From NCBI RefSeq assembly GCF_023554255.2, contig NZ_JAMJWD020000001.1, positions 1,146,755 to 1,210,754 of the forward strand: a stretch of DNA of 64,000 bases, written 5' to 3'. A program made the position numbers and the translations under genes. Of this stretch, positions 28,742 through 37,648 are shown one piece after another. Source of the stretch: Phyllobacterium sp. 21LDTY02-6. Lineage in GTDB: Bacteria > Pseudomonadota > Alphaproteobacteria > Rhizobiales > Rhizobiaceae. The notes below the pieces were generated by a model that saw only the letters and a program-made list of their open reading frames with translations, did not search any database and was not told where the DNA came from. The number at the start of each line of letters is the position of its first letter. Position 1 is the stretch's first letter.

Positions 28742-29725
28742 TTATTCGGTATTGCCGTCTTCCTCGTTCAGGCCGAGGAGGTTCCAGGATTGCTCCATAT
28801 GCGGCGGCAACGGCGCCGTGACATCGATCATACCACCTGAGGGATTCGGTATGCGAATTCTCCGCGCATGCAGATGCAGCCGGTTCTGTATGCCGCCCGG
28901 AAACGACCAGTTGGTATCCGCCTCGAAATATTTCGGATCGCCGATGATCGGGCAGCCGATATAGGCGGCATGTACGCGCAATTGGTGCGTGCGGCCGGTA
29001 TAGGGCTCCATTTCCAGCCAGGTGAGAACCTGGCCGGCGGATTCGATCACACGATAATAGGAAACGGCGTGATCGGCGTCGGGCTCGCCATGTTTGGCCA
29101 CGCGAACGCGGTCGCCGTCCGGCGTCGGCTCCTTGACCAGCCATGTGGTGATCTTGTCTTCGCGCTGGCGTGGAATGCCCTTCACCAGTGCCCAATAGGT
29201 CTTCTTGGTCTCGCGCTCGCGGAAGGCACCGGTCAGCGCCTGAGCTGCGCCCCGCGTTCTTGCGACGACCAGAACACCGGACGTGTCTCGATCCAGACGA
29301 TGCACCAGACGCGGCTTCTCGCCCTTCTTGTTGCGCCAGGCCTCCAGCATGTCGTCGACATTCCGGGTCACGCCGGACCCGCCCTGCACGGCGAGACCGG
29401 CAGGCTTGTTGAAAACCAGCACCTTGGGATCTTCATAGAGCAACATCTGCTGCAGGACGTCGCCATCCTCCCTGCCGCGAATGCTCTTGCCCGTCAGGTG
29501 GCCTTCAACCTTCGAATCTACCGGCAGAGGCGGCACGCGCACCACCTGCCCTGCCCGCAACCGTGTATCGGACTTGGCGCGCGAGCCATCGATGCGGATC
29601 TGGCCGGACCGCAGCAGCTTCTGGAGATGGCCGAAGCCCAGCCCTGGATAATGGACCTTGAACCAGCGATCCAGGCGCATTTCGGCTTCGCCCGTGTCGA
29701 CAGTTTTTTGTTCTACAGCCGCCAT
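28742..29725 (-). CDS. rluC: RluA-family 23S rRNA pseudouridine synthase (RluC type)
   Basis: 327-residue enzyme with an N-terminal S4 RNA-binding domain (RLDRWFKVHYPGLGFGHLQK) and the catalytic motif HRLDRDTSGVL near residue 136, whose aspartate forms the covalent intermediate. The C-terminal GRTHQLRVHAAYIG block is also typical. It most likely modifies 23S rRNA positions 955/2504/2580 like RluC, but RluD-type specificity cannot be excluded by reading alone. ATG 29725 is seven bases behind AAGGG and is preferred to the ATG two codons earlier. Confidence 0.88.
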   Translation of the reverse strand: MAAVEQKTVDTGEAEMRLDRWFKVHYPGLGFGHLQKLLRSGQIRIDGSRAKSDTRLRAGQVVRVPPLPVDSKVEGHLTGKSIRGREDGDVLQQMLLYEDPKVLVFNKPAGLAVQGGSGVTRNVDDMLEAWRNKKGEKPRLVHRLDRDTSGVLVVARTRGAAQALTGAFRERETKKTYWALVKGIPRQREDKITTWLVKEPTPDGDRVRVAKHGEPDADHAVSYYRVIESAGQVLTWLEMEPYTGRTHQLRVHAAYIGCPIIGDPKYFEADTNWSFPGGIQNRLHLHARRIRIPNPSGGMIDVTAPLPPHMEQSWNLLGLNEEDGNTE

Positions 29726-29821
29726 TGCCATGCCCTTAAATTGCAGATCCGCAGGTCCTGGCGTGACTCGATCGTCAGCTGCCCGGGACACTGCTCTTCA
29801 TGTGATCGGATGCGCTTAGCA

Positions 29822-30199
29822 CTATGCGACGGTCCTTGCGAGCCATAATCCGAAAAACAACGCGCCAATGCTGAGCAGCACGCTTGCAAATACATAAATC
29901 ATGACGCTCGACGTTTCGCCCCGCTCCCATAGAACGGCGACGTCCAGAGAGAACGACGAAAAGGTGGTGAAGCCGCCAAGAATGCCCACCGCAAAGAACA
30001 GGCGCAATTCGGGCAAGCCGTTGAATTTCCTTGCAAGCAGCTCGATGAACAGCCCCATGAGAAAGCCGCCGGCGACATTCACCGTGAGGGTGCCGAACGG
30101 AAAAGAAACGCCGAAAAGCCGGGTCATCAACAGGCCGACACCGTACCGCAATACCGAGCCGATGGCGCCGCCCGTTGCAACCAGTAATAATGCGTTCAT
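29822..30199 (-). CDS. crcB: CrcB fluoride exporter (Fluc channel)
   Basis: 125-residue membrane protein with four predicted helices. Family motifs are present: GGAIGSVLRYGVG near residue 10, GTLTVNVAGGFLMG near residue 37 (the central Asn), and GGFTTFSSFS near residue 75, which lines the pore. It forms dual-topology dimers that let fluoride leave the cell. No fluoride riboswitch could be recognised in the 196-base region shared with the divergent ndvA gene. Confidence 0.96.
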   Translation of the reverse strand: MNALLLVATGGAIGSVLRYGVGLLMTRLFGVSFPFGTLTVNVAGGFLMGLFIELLARKFNGLPELRLFFAVGILGGFTTFSSFSLDVAVLWERGETSSVMIYVFASVLLSIGALFFGLWLARTVA

Positions 30200-30395
30200 T
30201 TTACATTCAGCTCGGCTGGTTTAGTTTGCGATCTCAGTAAGTTGACTCATCACGGGACGTTACGCACGGTTGGAAAATGTTCCTACCTCCAGGATGGAAC
30301 GGCAAGGACTTTAGAGCATTGAATATTGCGGTGCACAAGGGTCTGATGCAGTGTCATTCTAAGCGTATGCGTCTCAAAGCAATCGGAGTGGCAAA

Positions 30396-32171
30396 GTGTC
30401 ATTATTAAACATCTATTGGAAATCTCTCCAATATCTCGGCGCTGAGAAGCGTGCGACCGTGTTTATATGCCTCGCCAACATAGCCCTTGCTGCGAGCATG
30501 ATCATTGAACCGTGGCTTGCCGGCCGGGTTATCCAGGCTATTGCAACCAAAACGGCGATCATCCCCCCGCTTAGCCAGCTGGCTGCCGTCGGCCTGTTCC
30601 ATATCGGCGCCAATGTGCTCGTTTCGCGTGAGGCCGACAGGCTCGCCCATCGGCGCAAGCTTGCGGTCCTGACGGAATCCTACAATCGCGTCATCAGCAT
30701 GCCGCTTGCGTGGCATCATCAGCGCGGCACGTCCAATGCGCTGCATACGCTGCTGCGCGCCGTCGAAACGCTTTTCGGCCTCTGGCTCGAATTCATGCGT
30801 ACGCATCTGGCGACCGCTGTCGGCCTCGTATTGCTGTTCCCGCTGGCCCTCAGCCAGGACTGGCGCCTGACCTCGGTGCTGGTCGTGCTCGGCGTCGTCT
30901 ACATGATGGTGGTCCGGGTCGTGACGGCGAAGACCAAGGACGGCCAGGCTCAGGTCGAGCGTCACCACATCACGGCGTTCAGCCATGTGAGCGACTCGAT
31001 GAGCAACATCTCCGTGCTGCAGAGCTACAACCGCGTCGAGGAAGAGACCCGCGCCCTGCAGACCTATGCCAAGCAGCTGCTGGATTCCCAGTATCCGGTC
31101 CTGAACTGGTGGGCGCTCGCCAGCGGTATCAACCGCATGGCTTCGACCATCTCGATGATCGTGGTGCTTCTGCTCGGTTCGTATTTCGTCATGCGCGATG
31201 AAATGAATGTCGGCCAGGTCGTTGCCTTTACCGGTTTCGCCGGGCTGCTCATCGGCCGTCTCGACCAGTTGAGCGCATTCGTTAACCAGATCTTCGCGGC
31301 ACGCGCCAAGCTTGAGGACTTCTATGCGATGGAAGACTCCGCTGCCTATGCGGTCGAGCCGAAGTCTGCGCACGACATCGACAATGTCAGTGGCGATGTC
31401 GAATTCGAGAATGTGTCGTTCGAGTTCCCGAACTCCACGCAGGGCCTGAAGAATGTTTCGTTCAAGGCCAAGGCAGGCCAGACGATTGCGATCGTTGGGC
31501 CGACGGGTGCCGGCAAGACGACGCTGATCAACCTGCTGCAGCGCGTTTACGATCCGAAGGAGGGCCGTATCCTTGTCGACGGCATCGACACGCGCACGAT
31601 CAGCCGCCGTTCGCTTCGCAACGCCATCGCCACGGTGTTCCAGGATGCGGGCATGTTCAACCGTTCGATCGAGGACAATATCCGCGTCGGACGTCCGAAG
31701 GCGAGCGACGAAGACGTGCTTGCCGCGGCCAAGGCCGCCGATGCCAGCGAGTTCATCCTGTCCAAGGATTCCGGCTTCGACACGATCGTCGGCGAGCGTG
31801 GTTCGCAGCTTTCCGGTGGCGAGCGCCAGCGCGTTGCCCTTGCCCGTGCGATCCTGAAGGATGCGCCGATCCTGGTGCTCGACGAAGCCACCAGTGCACT
31901 CGACGTCGAAACGGAAGCGCGCGTCAAGGCGGCTGTGGACAAGCTGTGCCAGAACCGCACGACCTTCATCATCGCTCACCGTCTGTCGACGGTCCGGGAT
32001 GCGGATATCGTCCTGTTCATGGATCAGGGTTCGGTGATCGAGTCCGGCAGCTTCGACGAACTGGCACGCAGCAATGGCCGCTTCACGGCACTGCTGAAGG
32101 CCGGTGGCCTCAAGCTCGACGATGACACCGCCAATGTCACGCCCTTCCCGCGCAAGACGGAAGCGGCATGA
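30396..32171 (+). CDS. ndvA: Cyclic beta-1,2-glucan exporter, fused ABC permease-ATPase (NdvA/ChvA/Cgt type)
   Basis: 591-residue half-transporter with an N-terminal six-helix domain (to about residue 310) and a C-terminal ATPase with Walker A GPTGAGKTT, signature LSGGERQR and Walker B ILVLDEATSALD. The overall sequence is that of rhizobial and Brucella glucan exporters, which move cyclic beta-1,2-glucan to the periplasm for osmoadaptation and host interaction. GTG 30396 is seven bases behind CGGAG. The glucan synthase gene is not in the window. A strong terminator follows. Confidence 0.93.
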   Translation: MSLLNIYWKSLQYLGAEKRATVFICLANIALAASMIIEPWLAGRVIQAIATKTAIIPPLSQLAAVGLFHIGANVLVSREADRLAHRRKLAVLTESYNRVISMPLAWHHQRGTSNALHTLLRAVETLFGLWLEFMRTHLATAVGLVLLFPLALSQDWRLTSVLVVLGVVYMMVVRVVTAKTKDGQAQVERHHITAFSHVSDSMSNISVLQSYNRVEEETRALQTYAKQLLDSQYPVLNWWALASGINRMASTISMIVVLLLGSYFVMRDEMNVGQVVAFTGFAGLLIGRLDQLSAFVNQIFAARAKLEDFYAMEDSAAYAVEPKSAHDIDNVSGDVEFENVSFEFPNSTQGLKNVSFKAKAGQTIAIVGPTGAGKTTLINLLQRVYDPKEGRILVDGIDTRTISRRSLRNAIATVFQDAGMFNRSIEDNIRVGRPKASDEDVLAAAKAADASEFILSKDSGFDTIVGERGSQLSGGERQRVALARAILKDAPILVLDEATSALDVETEARVKAAVDKLCQNRTTFIIAHRLSTVRDADIVLFMDQGSVIESGSFDELARSNGRFTALLKAGGLKLDDDTANVTPFPRKTEAA

Positions 32172-32193
32172 AAGCCAAGATCATGACCTGAAA

Positions 32194-32226
32194 AAATGGC
32201 CGCCCTCGAGGCGGCCATTTTCATTT
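32194..32226 (+). terminator. Rho-independent terminator of ndvA
   Basis: Stem of at least 10 perfect base pairs (AATGGCCGCC, 32196-32205, with GGCGGCCATT, 32211-32220), 5-base loop, with flanking A and T runs. It also faces the end of yidD on the other strand and may serve both. Confidence 0.92.
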
Positions 32227-32237
32227 GCTGCGCTGGT

Positions 32238-32582
32238 TCAGGGGTGCCAATAGCGCCAGGGCAGATACCAGGCTGTTCGCTCGCCTAGCGTATCCGGCAC
32301 CGGATCGAGGCCGCTGGTGCCGCCCGGCCCGCACCGCAGGAAACGAAACAGGCCCATCCACCCTCCGCTCCAGAGACCGTGCCGGGCGATGGCCTCATAG
32401 GCATATTCGGAACAGGTCGGGATATGGCGGCAGCTATTGCCGACGAAGCCGGATAGGGTCAACTGGTATAGTCGCACCAGCGCGGTACCCGTGACCCGGC
32501 CGGGTGTCCGGGACCACGTTCCGGTCCAGTTCCGCGTGTAGCGCCGCGGACCGTTGCTCGAATGATCGGTATCGTCGCACAT
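32238..32582 (-). CDS. yidD: Membrane protein insertion efficiency factor YidD
   Basis: 114-residue small protein with the YidD core LYQLTLSGFVGNSCRH followed by PTCSEYAYEAI and GLFRFLRCGPGGTSGLDPVP; it assists YidC-dependent membrane protein insertion. It differs from the usual gene context (rnpA/yidC) and instead follows an Fe-S scaffold homologue by 4 bases. ATG 32582 is chosen because upstream codons lie within that neighbour. The N-terminal 35 residues are polar and poorly conserved. Confidence 0.93.
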   Translation of the reverse strand: MCDDTDHSSNGPRRYTRNWTGTWSRTPGRVTGTALVRLYQLTLSGFVGNSCRHIPTCSEYAYEAIARHGLWSGGWMGLFRFLRCGPGGTSGLDPVPDTLGERTAWYLPWRYWHP

Positions 32583-32586
32583 TGCT

Positions 32587-33030
32587 TCAGGCGGCTTCGG
32601 CCTTCTTCCTGTCGATCTGGTCCAGGCAATCCACAACGGCATCGAAAGTCAGCATCGTGGAATTGTGCCGCGCCTTATAATCGCGTACCGGTTCCAGAAA
32701 TTTAAGGTCAGCGAAGCGGCCTGACGGCGCTTCGCCATTCTCCTTGAGCATTGCCAGCATCTGGTTGCGCACGGCGCGCAGCTCCTCCGGCGTTGCGCCG
32801 ATGATATTGCGCGCCATGATCGAAGACGAAGCCTGGCCGAGCGCGCAGGCTTTGACGTCATGGGCGAAATCACTGACGACGCCATCTTCGAGCTTGAGAT
32901 CGACGGTAACGGTCGAGCCGCAGAGCTTGGAATGGGCGGTCGCGGTGGCATGCGGATCGTCCAGACGTCCAAGCCGCGGGATATTTCCGGCGAAGTCCAG
33001 AATGCGCATATTGTAGACGTCGTTGATCAT
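32587..33030 (-). CDS. IscU/SufU-type iron-sulfur scaffold homologue lacking the third cysteine
   Basis: 147-residue protein of the U-type Fe-S scaffold family. The first two ligand positions are present (Cys37 in KLCGSTV and Cys62 in VKACALGQASSS), but the third position reads RHNSTML, with Ser124 where the motif normally has cysteine. It may therefore bind a cluster differently, bind zinc, or act in a role other than scaffold. ATG 33030 follows an AGGA. It is co-directional with and 4 bases from yidD. No sufBCD or iscS genes are nearby. Confidence 0.85.
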   Translation of the reverse strand: MINDVYNMRILDFAGNIPRLGRLDDPHATATAHSKLCGSTVTVDLKLEDGVVSDFAHDVKACALGQASSSIMARNIIGATPEELRAVRNQMLAMLKENGEAPSGRFADLKFLEPVRDYKARHNSTMLTFDAVVDCLDQIDRKKAEAA

Positions 33031-33258
33031 GATCCTGCCAATCCTGACATTGCGTTCATCGCAAACGCGCCATTGTGCGACGTAGCGGCCCTTTGAATTC
33101 CATGCTAGCCACCTATATAGTATGGGAAGTGATACGCACAAAGTCTCATGGAACAATTCTGTGAGACAGTGTAGTCACTGGAGCGGGCAGTTTGCCCGTG
33201 CCTGTTTCAATACACCGTCCGTTCTCCGGAACGTTTATCGTGTATTGCCGTTTAACTC

Positions 33259-33278
33259 GTCGCCTCCTCGAAGGCGAC
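33259..33278 (+). promoter_or_regulatory. Short hairpin in the folE leader
   Basis: GTCGCCT and AGGCGAC form a 7-base-pair stem with a 6-base loop, ending three bases before the GGGAG ribosome site of folE. Its effect on translation is unknown. Confidence 0.35.
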
Positions 33279-33292
33279 TACGGGAGATCGCG

Positions 33293-33919
33293 ATGGATGC
33301 GGTAGTCAAGAATTTGCAGTCCGCCTCTGCAAAGCAGAACAACAACCGGCGCCCCACACAGGAAGAAGCAGAACAGGCCGTCAAGACCCTCATTCTCTGG
33401 GCCGGAGACAATCCCGACCGCGAGGGGCTGCTCGACACGCCCGAGCGCGTGGCCAAGTCGTTCAAGGAGCTTTTTGCCGGATACAGCCAAAGTGCCGCCG
33501 ATGTTCTCGGACGTACTTTCGAAGAGATCTCCGGATATGAGGATATGGTCCTGATCCAGGACATTCCCTTCTTTTCCCATTGCGAACATCACATGGTGCC
33601 CATCATCGGCAAGGCGCATGTGGCCTATCTCCCCGATGGCGAGAAAGTCGTCGGCCTGTCGAAGATTGCCCGTGTCGTCGATATATTCGCGCACCGCCTT
33701 CAGACGCAGGAGAGCATGACGGCACAGATTGCCGGCGCAATCCAGGGGGCGTTGGAGCCACTCGGCGTCGCCGTCATGATCGAGGCCGAACATATGTGCA
33801 TGGCCATGCGCGGCATACGCAAGCCCGGTTCGCTGACGACGACCACGACATTTACCGGCTCGTTCAAATCCAACATCAACGACCAGGTTCGTTTCATGTC
33901 GATGGTGAGAGGCCGGTAA
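33293..33919 (+). CDS. folE: GTP cyclohydrolase I (type FolE)
   Basis: 208-residue enzyme that converts GTP to dihydroneopterin triphosphate, the first step of folate synthesis and also the source of the queuosine precursor. Zinc ligands are visible in [11 protein letters not shown] near residue 90 and [10 protein letters not shown] near residue 162. ATG 33293 follows CGGGAG; a longer open frame upstream has no ribosome site. It is followed by hisI after 9 bases, an arrangement seen in Brucella-like genomes. Confidence 0.97.
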   Translation: MDAVVKNLQSASAKQNNNRRPTQEEAEQAVKTLILWAGDNPDREGLLDTPERVAKSFKELFAGYSQSAADVLGRTFEEISGYEDMVLIQDIPFFSHCEHHMVPIIGKAHVAYLPDGEKVVGLSKIARVVDIFAHRLQTQESMTAQIAGAIQGALEPLGVAVMIEAEHMCMAMRGIRKPGSLTTTTTFTGSFKSNINDQVRFMSMVRGR

Positions 33920-33928
33920 GCAAGCATA

Positions 33929-34348
33929 ATGACCTTTTCCGACGCGACCATCGCCCATAGCCACGACCTCGAAGAAGGAACGGCGTTCACGCCGCGCTTC
34001 GACGCGTCGGGACTTATCACTGCGGTGGTGACGGACGCGGTCGATGGCCACCTCCTCATGGTGGCGCATATGAACCAAGAGGCGCTGAATCTCACCCTCT
34101 CCACCGGGATTGCACATTATTGGTCGCGGTCGCGGCAGACATTGTGGAAAAAGGGCGAAACATCGGGAAATCTTCAGACAGTCGTCGAACTGCGCACGGA
34201 TTGCGACCAGGACGCTTTGTGGCTGCGGGTGCGGGTTGCCGGTGACGGTCCTACCTGCCACACCGGCCGGCGGTCGTGTTTCTACCGTACGGTGACGGCA
34301 GCCGATGGCTCGCCGCGCCTGATCATGGAGCCCGGAGCCCAGGGATAG
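33929..34348 (+). CDS. hisI: Phosphoribosyl-AMP cyclohydrolase
   Basis: 139-residue enzyme of the third step of histidine synthesis, opening the adenine ring of phosphoribosyl-AMP. Family motifs are [19 protein letters not shown] near residue 63, the metal-binding TDCDQDALW near 90 and [11 protein letters not shown] near 109. The fused HisE domain of some bacteria is absent. It is probably co-transcribed with folE. A 110-base gap follows before the patatin gene. Confidence 0.97.
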   Translation: MTFSDATIAHSHDLEEGTAFTPRFDASGLITAVVTDAVDGHLLMVAHMNQEALNLTLSTGIAHYWSRSRQTLWKKGETSGNLQTVVELRTDCDQDALWLRVRVAGDGPTCHTGRRSCFYRTVTAADGSPRLIMEPGAQG

Positions 34349-34458
34349 GCACGCGATCTTCGGTCGTTTGGCGGGCTAAGTAAATTTATTCACGTGATAT
34401 TCATCCTTCAGTTACCAATATCACGAGACAGAAAACAGATGACTCGGGAGTATATGCC

Positions 34459-35430
34459 ATGCTCGAATGGGCATCGCGCCGAATGCGATCAGCAGAATCG
34501 ATCGGGGTCAATAATGGCTCCGATGTGGGGACAGGCACTCCCGAAATACCGCGTGAACGCACCAAGACACCGATCGCCCTGGCCCTCGGCGGCGGCGCGG
34601 CGCGAGGCTGGGCCCATATCGGCGTTCTTCGCGCTCTGGACGAGGCTGGCATCGAGATATCGATGATCGCCGGCACTTCGATCGGCGCACTCGTCGGAGG
34701 CTGCTATCTCGGCGGCAAGCTCGATCAGCTGGAAGAATTCGCGCGCAGCCTGACAAAGCGGGGCATTTTCAGCCTTCTGGACCTGCGCTTCGGCGGAAAT
34801 GGCCTTTTTGGCGGCATGAAACTGGATCGACGCCTGCGCGACCACCTTGAAGAACTGGCTATCGAGGACCTGCCCAAGCGTTTCGTTGCGGTTTGCACGG
34901 AAATCAATACCGGTCACGAGATCTGGCTGACGCGCGGAAGCCTGATCACGGCGATGCGTGCATCCTATGCCCTGCCCGGCGTGTTCGAGCCCGTCGAGTG
35001 CAATGGCCGCACCCTGGTCGATGGCGCACTGGTCAACCCCGTTCCCGTCGCGGTCTGCCGGTCCTATGAACAACCCCTGGTCGTTGCCGTGAACCTTCAC
35101 TACGATCAGTTCGGACGGGCTGCCGTGATCAAGCACGCTGCGGATGCGCCCGATCCGCGATCCGGCGAGGCCGATGCCGCCTCGCATCGCTCGGCACATG
35201 CCAAGCGCCTTGGCATTACCGGCGTCATGATGGAATCCTTCAACATCATCCAGGACCGTATCTCGCGTGCCCGGATGGCCGGCGATCCGCCGGACATCGC
35301 ATTGCTGCCCAAGGTCGGAGATATTGGACTGGCCGAGTTCCATCGCGCCGACGAGGCGATCCGCAGCGGCTATGACGAGACAATGGCTCGCCTCGGCGAG
35401 TTGGAGCGGATGCAGAAACTGGTCTTCTGA
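34459..35430 (+). CDS. Patatin-like phospholipase (RssA/YchK type)
   Basis: 323-residue patatin-fold hydrolase. The oxyanion motif GGGAARGWAHIGVL is near residue 44, the nucleophile in IAGTSIGALVGG near residue 70, and the catalytic aspartate in VDGALVNPVPV near residue 190. There is no signal peptide, suggesting a cytoplasmic or membrane-associated enzyme acting on lipids; the substrate is unknown. A CGGGAG lies eight bases before ATG 34459. Confidence 0.9.
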   Translation: MLEWASRRMRSAESIGVNNGSDVGTGTPEIPRERTKTPIALALGGGAARGWAHIGVLRALDEAGIEISMIAGTSIGALVGGCYLGGKLDQLEEFARSLTKRGIFSLLDLRFGGNGLFGGMKLDRRLRDHLEELAIEDLPKRFVAVCTEINTGHEIWLTRGSLITAMRASYALPGVFEPVECNGRTLVDGALVNPVPVAVCRSYEQPLVVAVNLHYDQFGRAAVIKHAADAPDPRSGEADAASHRSAHAKRLGITGVMMESFNIIQDRISRARMAGDPPDIALLPKVGDIGLAEFHRADEAIRSGYDETMARLGELERMQKLVF

Positions 35431-35468
35431 CGCCGCTCGATCGTACCTTGCAGCTACCGGTTTTCCGC

Positions 35469-35900
35469 CTAGGCGGTGGCAATATAAGTCCGGATCTCCT
35501 CCGACTCGCGCTCGACCTCCTCGATCCGCAGCTTGACGACGTCGCCGATCGAGACGATACCGTGCAAACGCCCGTCCTTCTCCACCGGCATGTGGCGGAA
35601 ACGGCCGCGCGTCATCGTTTCCATGACCTGGTTGATCGTATGGCTTTCATCGCACACGCTGACCTTCACCGTCATGATCTCCGAGATCGGCTTCCATAGC
35701 GCATCAGCACCGTTGGCCGCGATGGCACGCACGACATCGCGCTCGGACAATATCCCCCTGACCGCGTGGCCTTCATCGCAAACCACGACGGCACCGATCT
35801 TGTGCCTTGCCAGAAGCGTGACAGCGTCGGCCAGAGAGGTCTCGGGAGATGTGCTGAAGACATCATATCCCTTTCGTTCCAGAATCAGCTTAACGGTCAT
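35469..35900 (-). CDS. Tandem CBS-domain protein
   Basis: 143-residue protein that is essentially one CBS pair: first domain around residues 12-65 (ending ILSERDVVRAIA), second around residues 75-130 (ending HGIVSIGDVVKLRIEE). CBS pairs bind adenine nucleotides and regulate partners or sense energy state; no effector domain is attached. ATG 35900 follows GGAGG; an upstream in-frame codon is rejected. The stop codon lies inside a perfect 12-base palindrome (35465-35476) shared with the convergent patatin transcript. Confidence 0.9.
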   Translation of the reverse strand: MTVKLILERKGYDVFSTSPETSLADAVTLLARHKIGAVVVCDEGHAVRGILSERDVVRAIAANGADALWKPISEIMTVKVSVCDESHTINQVMETMTRGRFRHMPVEKDGRLHGIVSIGDVVKLRIEEVERESEEIRTYIATA

Positions 35901-36012
35901 ACGCAATCCCTCCCTTGCAACAAACGTCCTCCCGTCCACCTGCTCGCAGATGAACAGACTTCAGTCATGGTGCGCGTATGTCGCTATTATTGCAACAGGC
36001 TTCGCAGTTCTC

Positions 36013-36723
36013 TCACCGGTGTTTGCCCGGCCTGTCGAACAGGGAAACGCCAAAGAATCCGACGACAAAGCCACCGATATGCGCTTCCCAGGCAATGGAG
36101 GATGACGCGTCCGGCCCGTTCCAGAACAGACCCGTAATGATATTGGTGACGAACCAGACGCCGAGGAACGTCAGGACGGTCCTCATCCGGAGCGCAACGC
36201 CGATCGGCAGTATTCTCCCTTCAAAGGCCGAGGAATTGCTCGCCCCGGTACGGCGGAAACCGAAGCGTGCCGCCGCGCCCATCATGCCCGAGACAACGCC
36301 GGAAGCGCCGACCAGCGGTGCGATGCTGGTCGGATAAACCGCATAATGCGTCAGTGCGGCCGCGATGGAGGTGGCGATCCAGAACAATATGGTCCGCGCT
36401 GGCCCTATCCGTGCCGACAGCGGCGAGCCGAAGGCCATAAGCCAGATGAGATTGAGCGCAATATGGGCGAAACTGCCATGGAGCAGCGAATAGGTGATTG
36501 GCGTCACCCACGCCAGCGGCGAAGACAGGCCATCATATTCCGTGAAGCGGGCGGGTATGAAGGCGAGATACCAGAGGAAATTGGCGAATTGATCCGCGGT
36601 CAGCACATAGGTTTGCGCGAGATATAACAGGACGCATAGGGCGATGATCGCAACGATGGTCCGGGGCACGTTGAAAACCGGTTCTCGGTGGCGGGGGCCG
36701 GCAGATCTCAATGGTTCGGACAT
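36013..36723 (-). CDS. Rhomboid family intramembrane serine protease
   Basis: 236-residue polytopic protein. The catalytic serine is in GASGVVSGMMGA near residue 140 and the catalytic histidine in WEAHIGGFVVG near residue 214; the HGSFAHIALNLIWL helix near residue 82 carries the His/Asn oxyanion residues. It would cut transmembrane segments of unknown substrates. An N-terminal polar extension of about 20 residues precedes the first helix. It is divergent from the transglutaminase-like peptidase gene. Confidence 0.92.
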   Translation of the reverse strand: MSEPLRSAGPRHREPVFNVPRTIVAIIALCVLLYLAQTYVLTADQFANFLWYLAFIPARFTEYDGLSSPLAWVTPITYSLLHGSFAHIALNLIWLMAFGSPLSARIGPARTILFWIATSIAAALTHYAVYPTSIAPLVGASGVVSGMMGAAARFGFRRTGASNSSAFEGRILPIGVALRMRTVLTFLGVWFVTNIITGLFWNGPDASSSIAWEAHIGGFVVGFFGVSLFDRPGKHR

Positions 36724-37035
36724 TTTGCTCCTCAGCGTCGTGTTTTCAAAAGGCTAGCCATTTCTTTGGCCCAAGCCTAGGCAGACCGCCAGCAAAACCT
36801 TGGATTTATCAGGGCGGCGTCAAGTCTCGAGGCGCGGGATGCGAAACAACAGGAACAACGAGCTTCCTGCAGGCAATGTCTCGCCACTCCCTTTAACTAC
36901 CGGATAATGTTGCTTAATGGCGCCTTACTGTTTCGTTTATTTTTTGCTACGCGATTAGATCGGATTTTTCTGCCGTTGTTTCCGGGCGGTCAAACTCTCT
37001 CTGTCATAGTCGTCTCAACCGGGGAGACGACGGGA
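36724..37035. other. Divergent intergenic region, rhomboid / BTLCP peptidase
   Basis: 312 bases that hold no convincing gene. The right part is AT-rich and ends in a hairpin overlapping the ribosome site of the peptidase gene. Presumably contains both promoters. Confidence 0.5.
37009..37031 (+). promoter_or_regulatory. Hairpin overlapping the ribosome-binding site of the BTLCP gene
   Basis: GTCGTCTC (37009-37016) pairs perfectly with GAGACGAC (37024-37031) around a 7-base loop. The purine-rich ribosome site GGGGAG (37021-37026) is partly in the stem, five to ten bases before the ATG at 37036. Formation in mRNA would hide the site. Confidence 0.5.
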
Positions 37036-37647
37036 ATGAACAAAAAGACTATTTTGCTTGGGGCAGCAACGCTGCTTTGCACGATTACAGCGGCCTTGGC
37101 GGAGCCGGGCATGACCACTGGCGATGCGATGAAGACCGGGGCGCGGACGTCGCAGCCGATCGGCCATTATGAGTTCTGCCAGACCAACAAGGCCGAATGC
37201 AACGTTCGGTCCCGCGATGACAGGCCTGTCGCGCTGACGCCTCGCCTCTGGCAGACGCTGGTTCAGGTAAATCGCCGCGTGAACGCCGACATAACGCCGG
37301 AAACGGATCTCGATATCTGGGGCAAGGCCGAAGTCTGGTCATACCCGACCACGGCCGGCGACTGCGAGGATTATGTTCTCCTGAAGCGCCAATTATTGAA
37401 CGCGGCGGGAATTCCGCTCGCCAACCTGCTGATCACCGTTGTTCGGCAGATGAATGGTGAGGGCCACGCGGTGCTTACCGTGCGGACCGACCACGGCGAC
37501 TACATTCTGGACAATCTCGAAACGCGCATCAAGCTGTGGAGCCAGACCAATTACGACTATCTGAAACGTCAATCGACGCACAATTCCGGCGCCTGGGTTG
37601 CCGTCAATGACGATCGCCAGGTGCTCGTCGGCAGCATCGGGCAGTAA
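37036..37647 (+). CDS. Secreted transglutaminase-like cysteine peptidase (BTLCP family)
   Basis: 203 residues: signal peptide (residues 1-22, ending ITAALA) then a bacterial transglutaminase-like cysteine peptidase domain. The catalytic triad is visible as Cys in AGDCEDYVLLK, His in EGHAVLTV and Asp in DYILDN. Such proteins in proteobacteria (LapG is the best-known relative) cleave surface adhesins; whether this member does so is inference. No LapD-type cyclic-di-GMP receptor or large adhesin gene is adjacent. ATG 37036 follows GGGGAG and CGGGA. It ends one base from the convergent carbonic anhydrase gene. Confidence 0.88.
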   Translation: MNKKTILLGAATLLCTITAALAEPGMTTGDAMKTGARTSQPIGHYEFCQTNKAECNVRSRDDRPVALTPRLWQTLVQVNRRVNADITPETDLDIWGKAEVWSYPTTAGDCEDYVLLKRQLLNAAGIPLANLLITVVRQMNGEGHAVLTVRTDHGDYILDNLETRIKLWSQTNYDYLKRQSTHNSGAWVAVNDDRQVLVGSIGQ

Positions 37648-37648
37648 C

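Noticed and set aside
30200-30395. Fluoride riboswitch before crcB
   Set aside because: The minus-strand leader was read for the conserved fluoride aptamer blocks and none could be matched.
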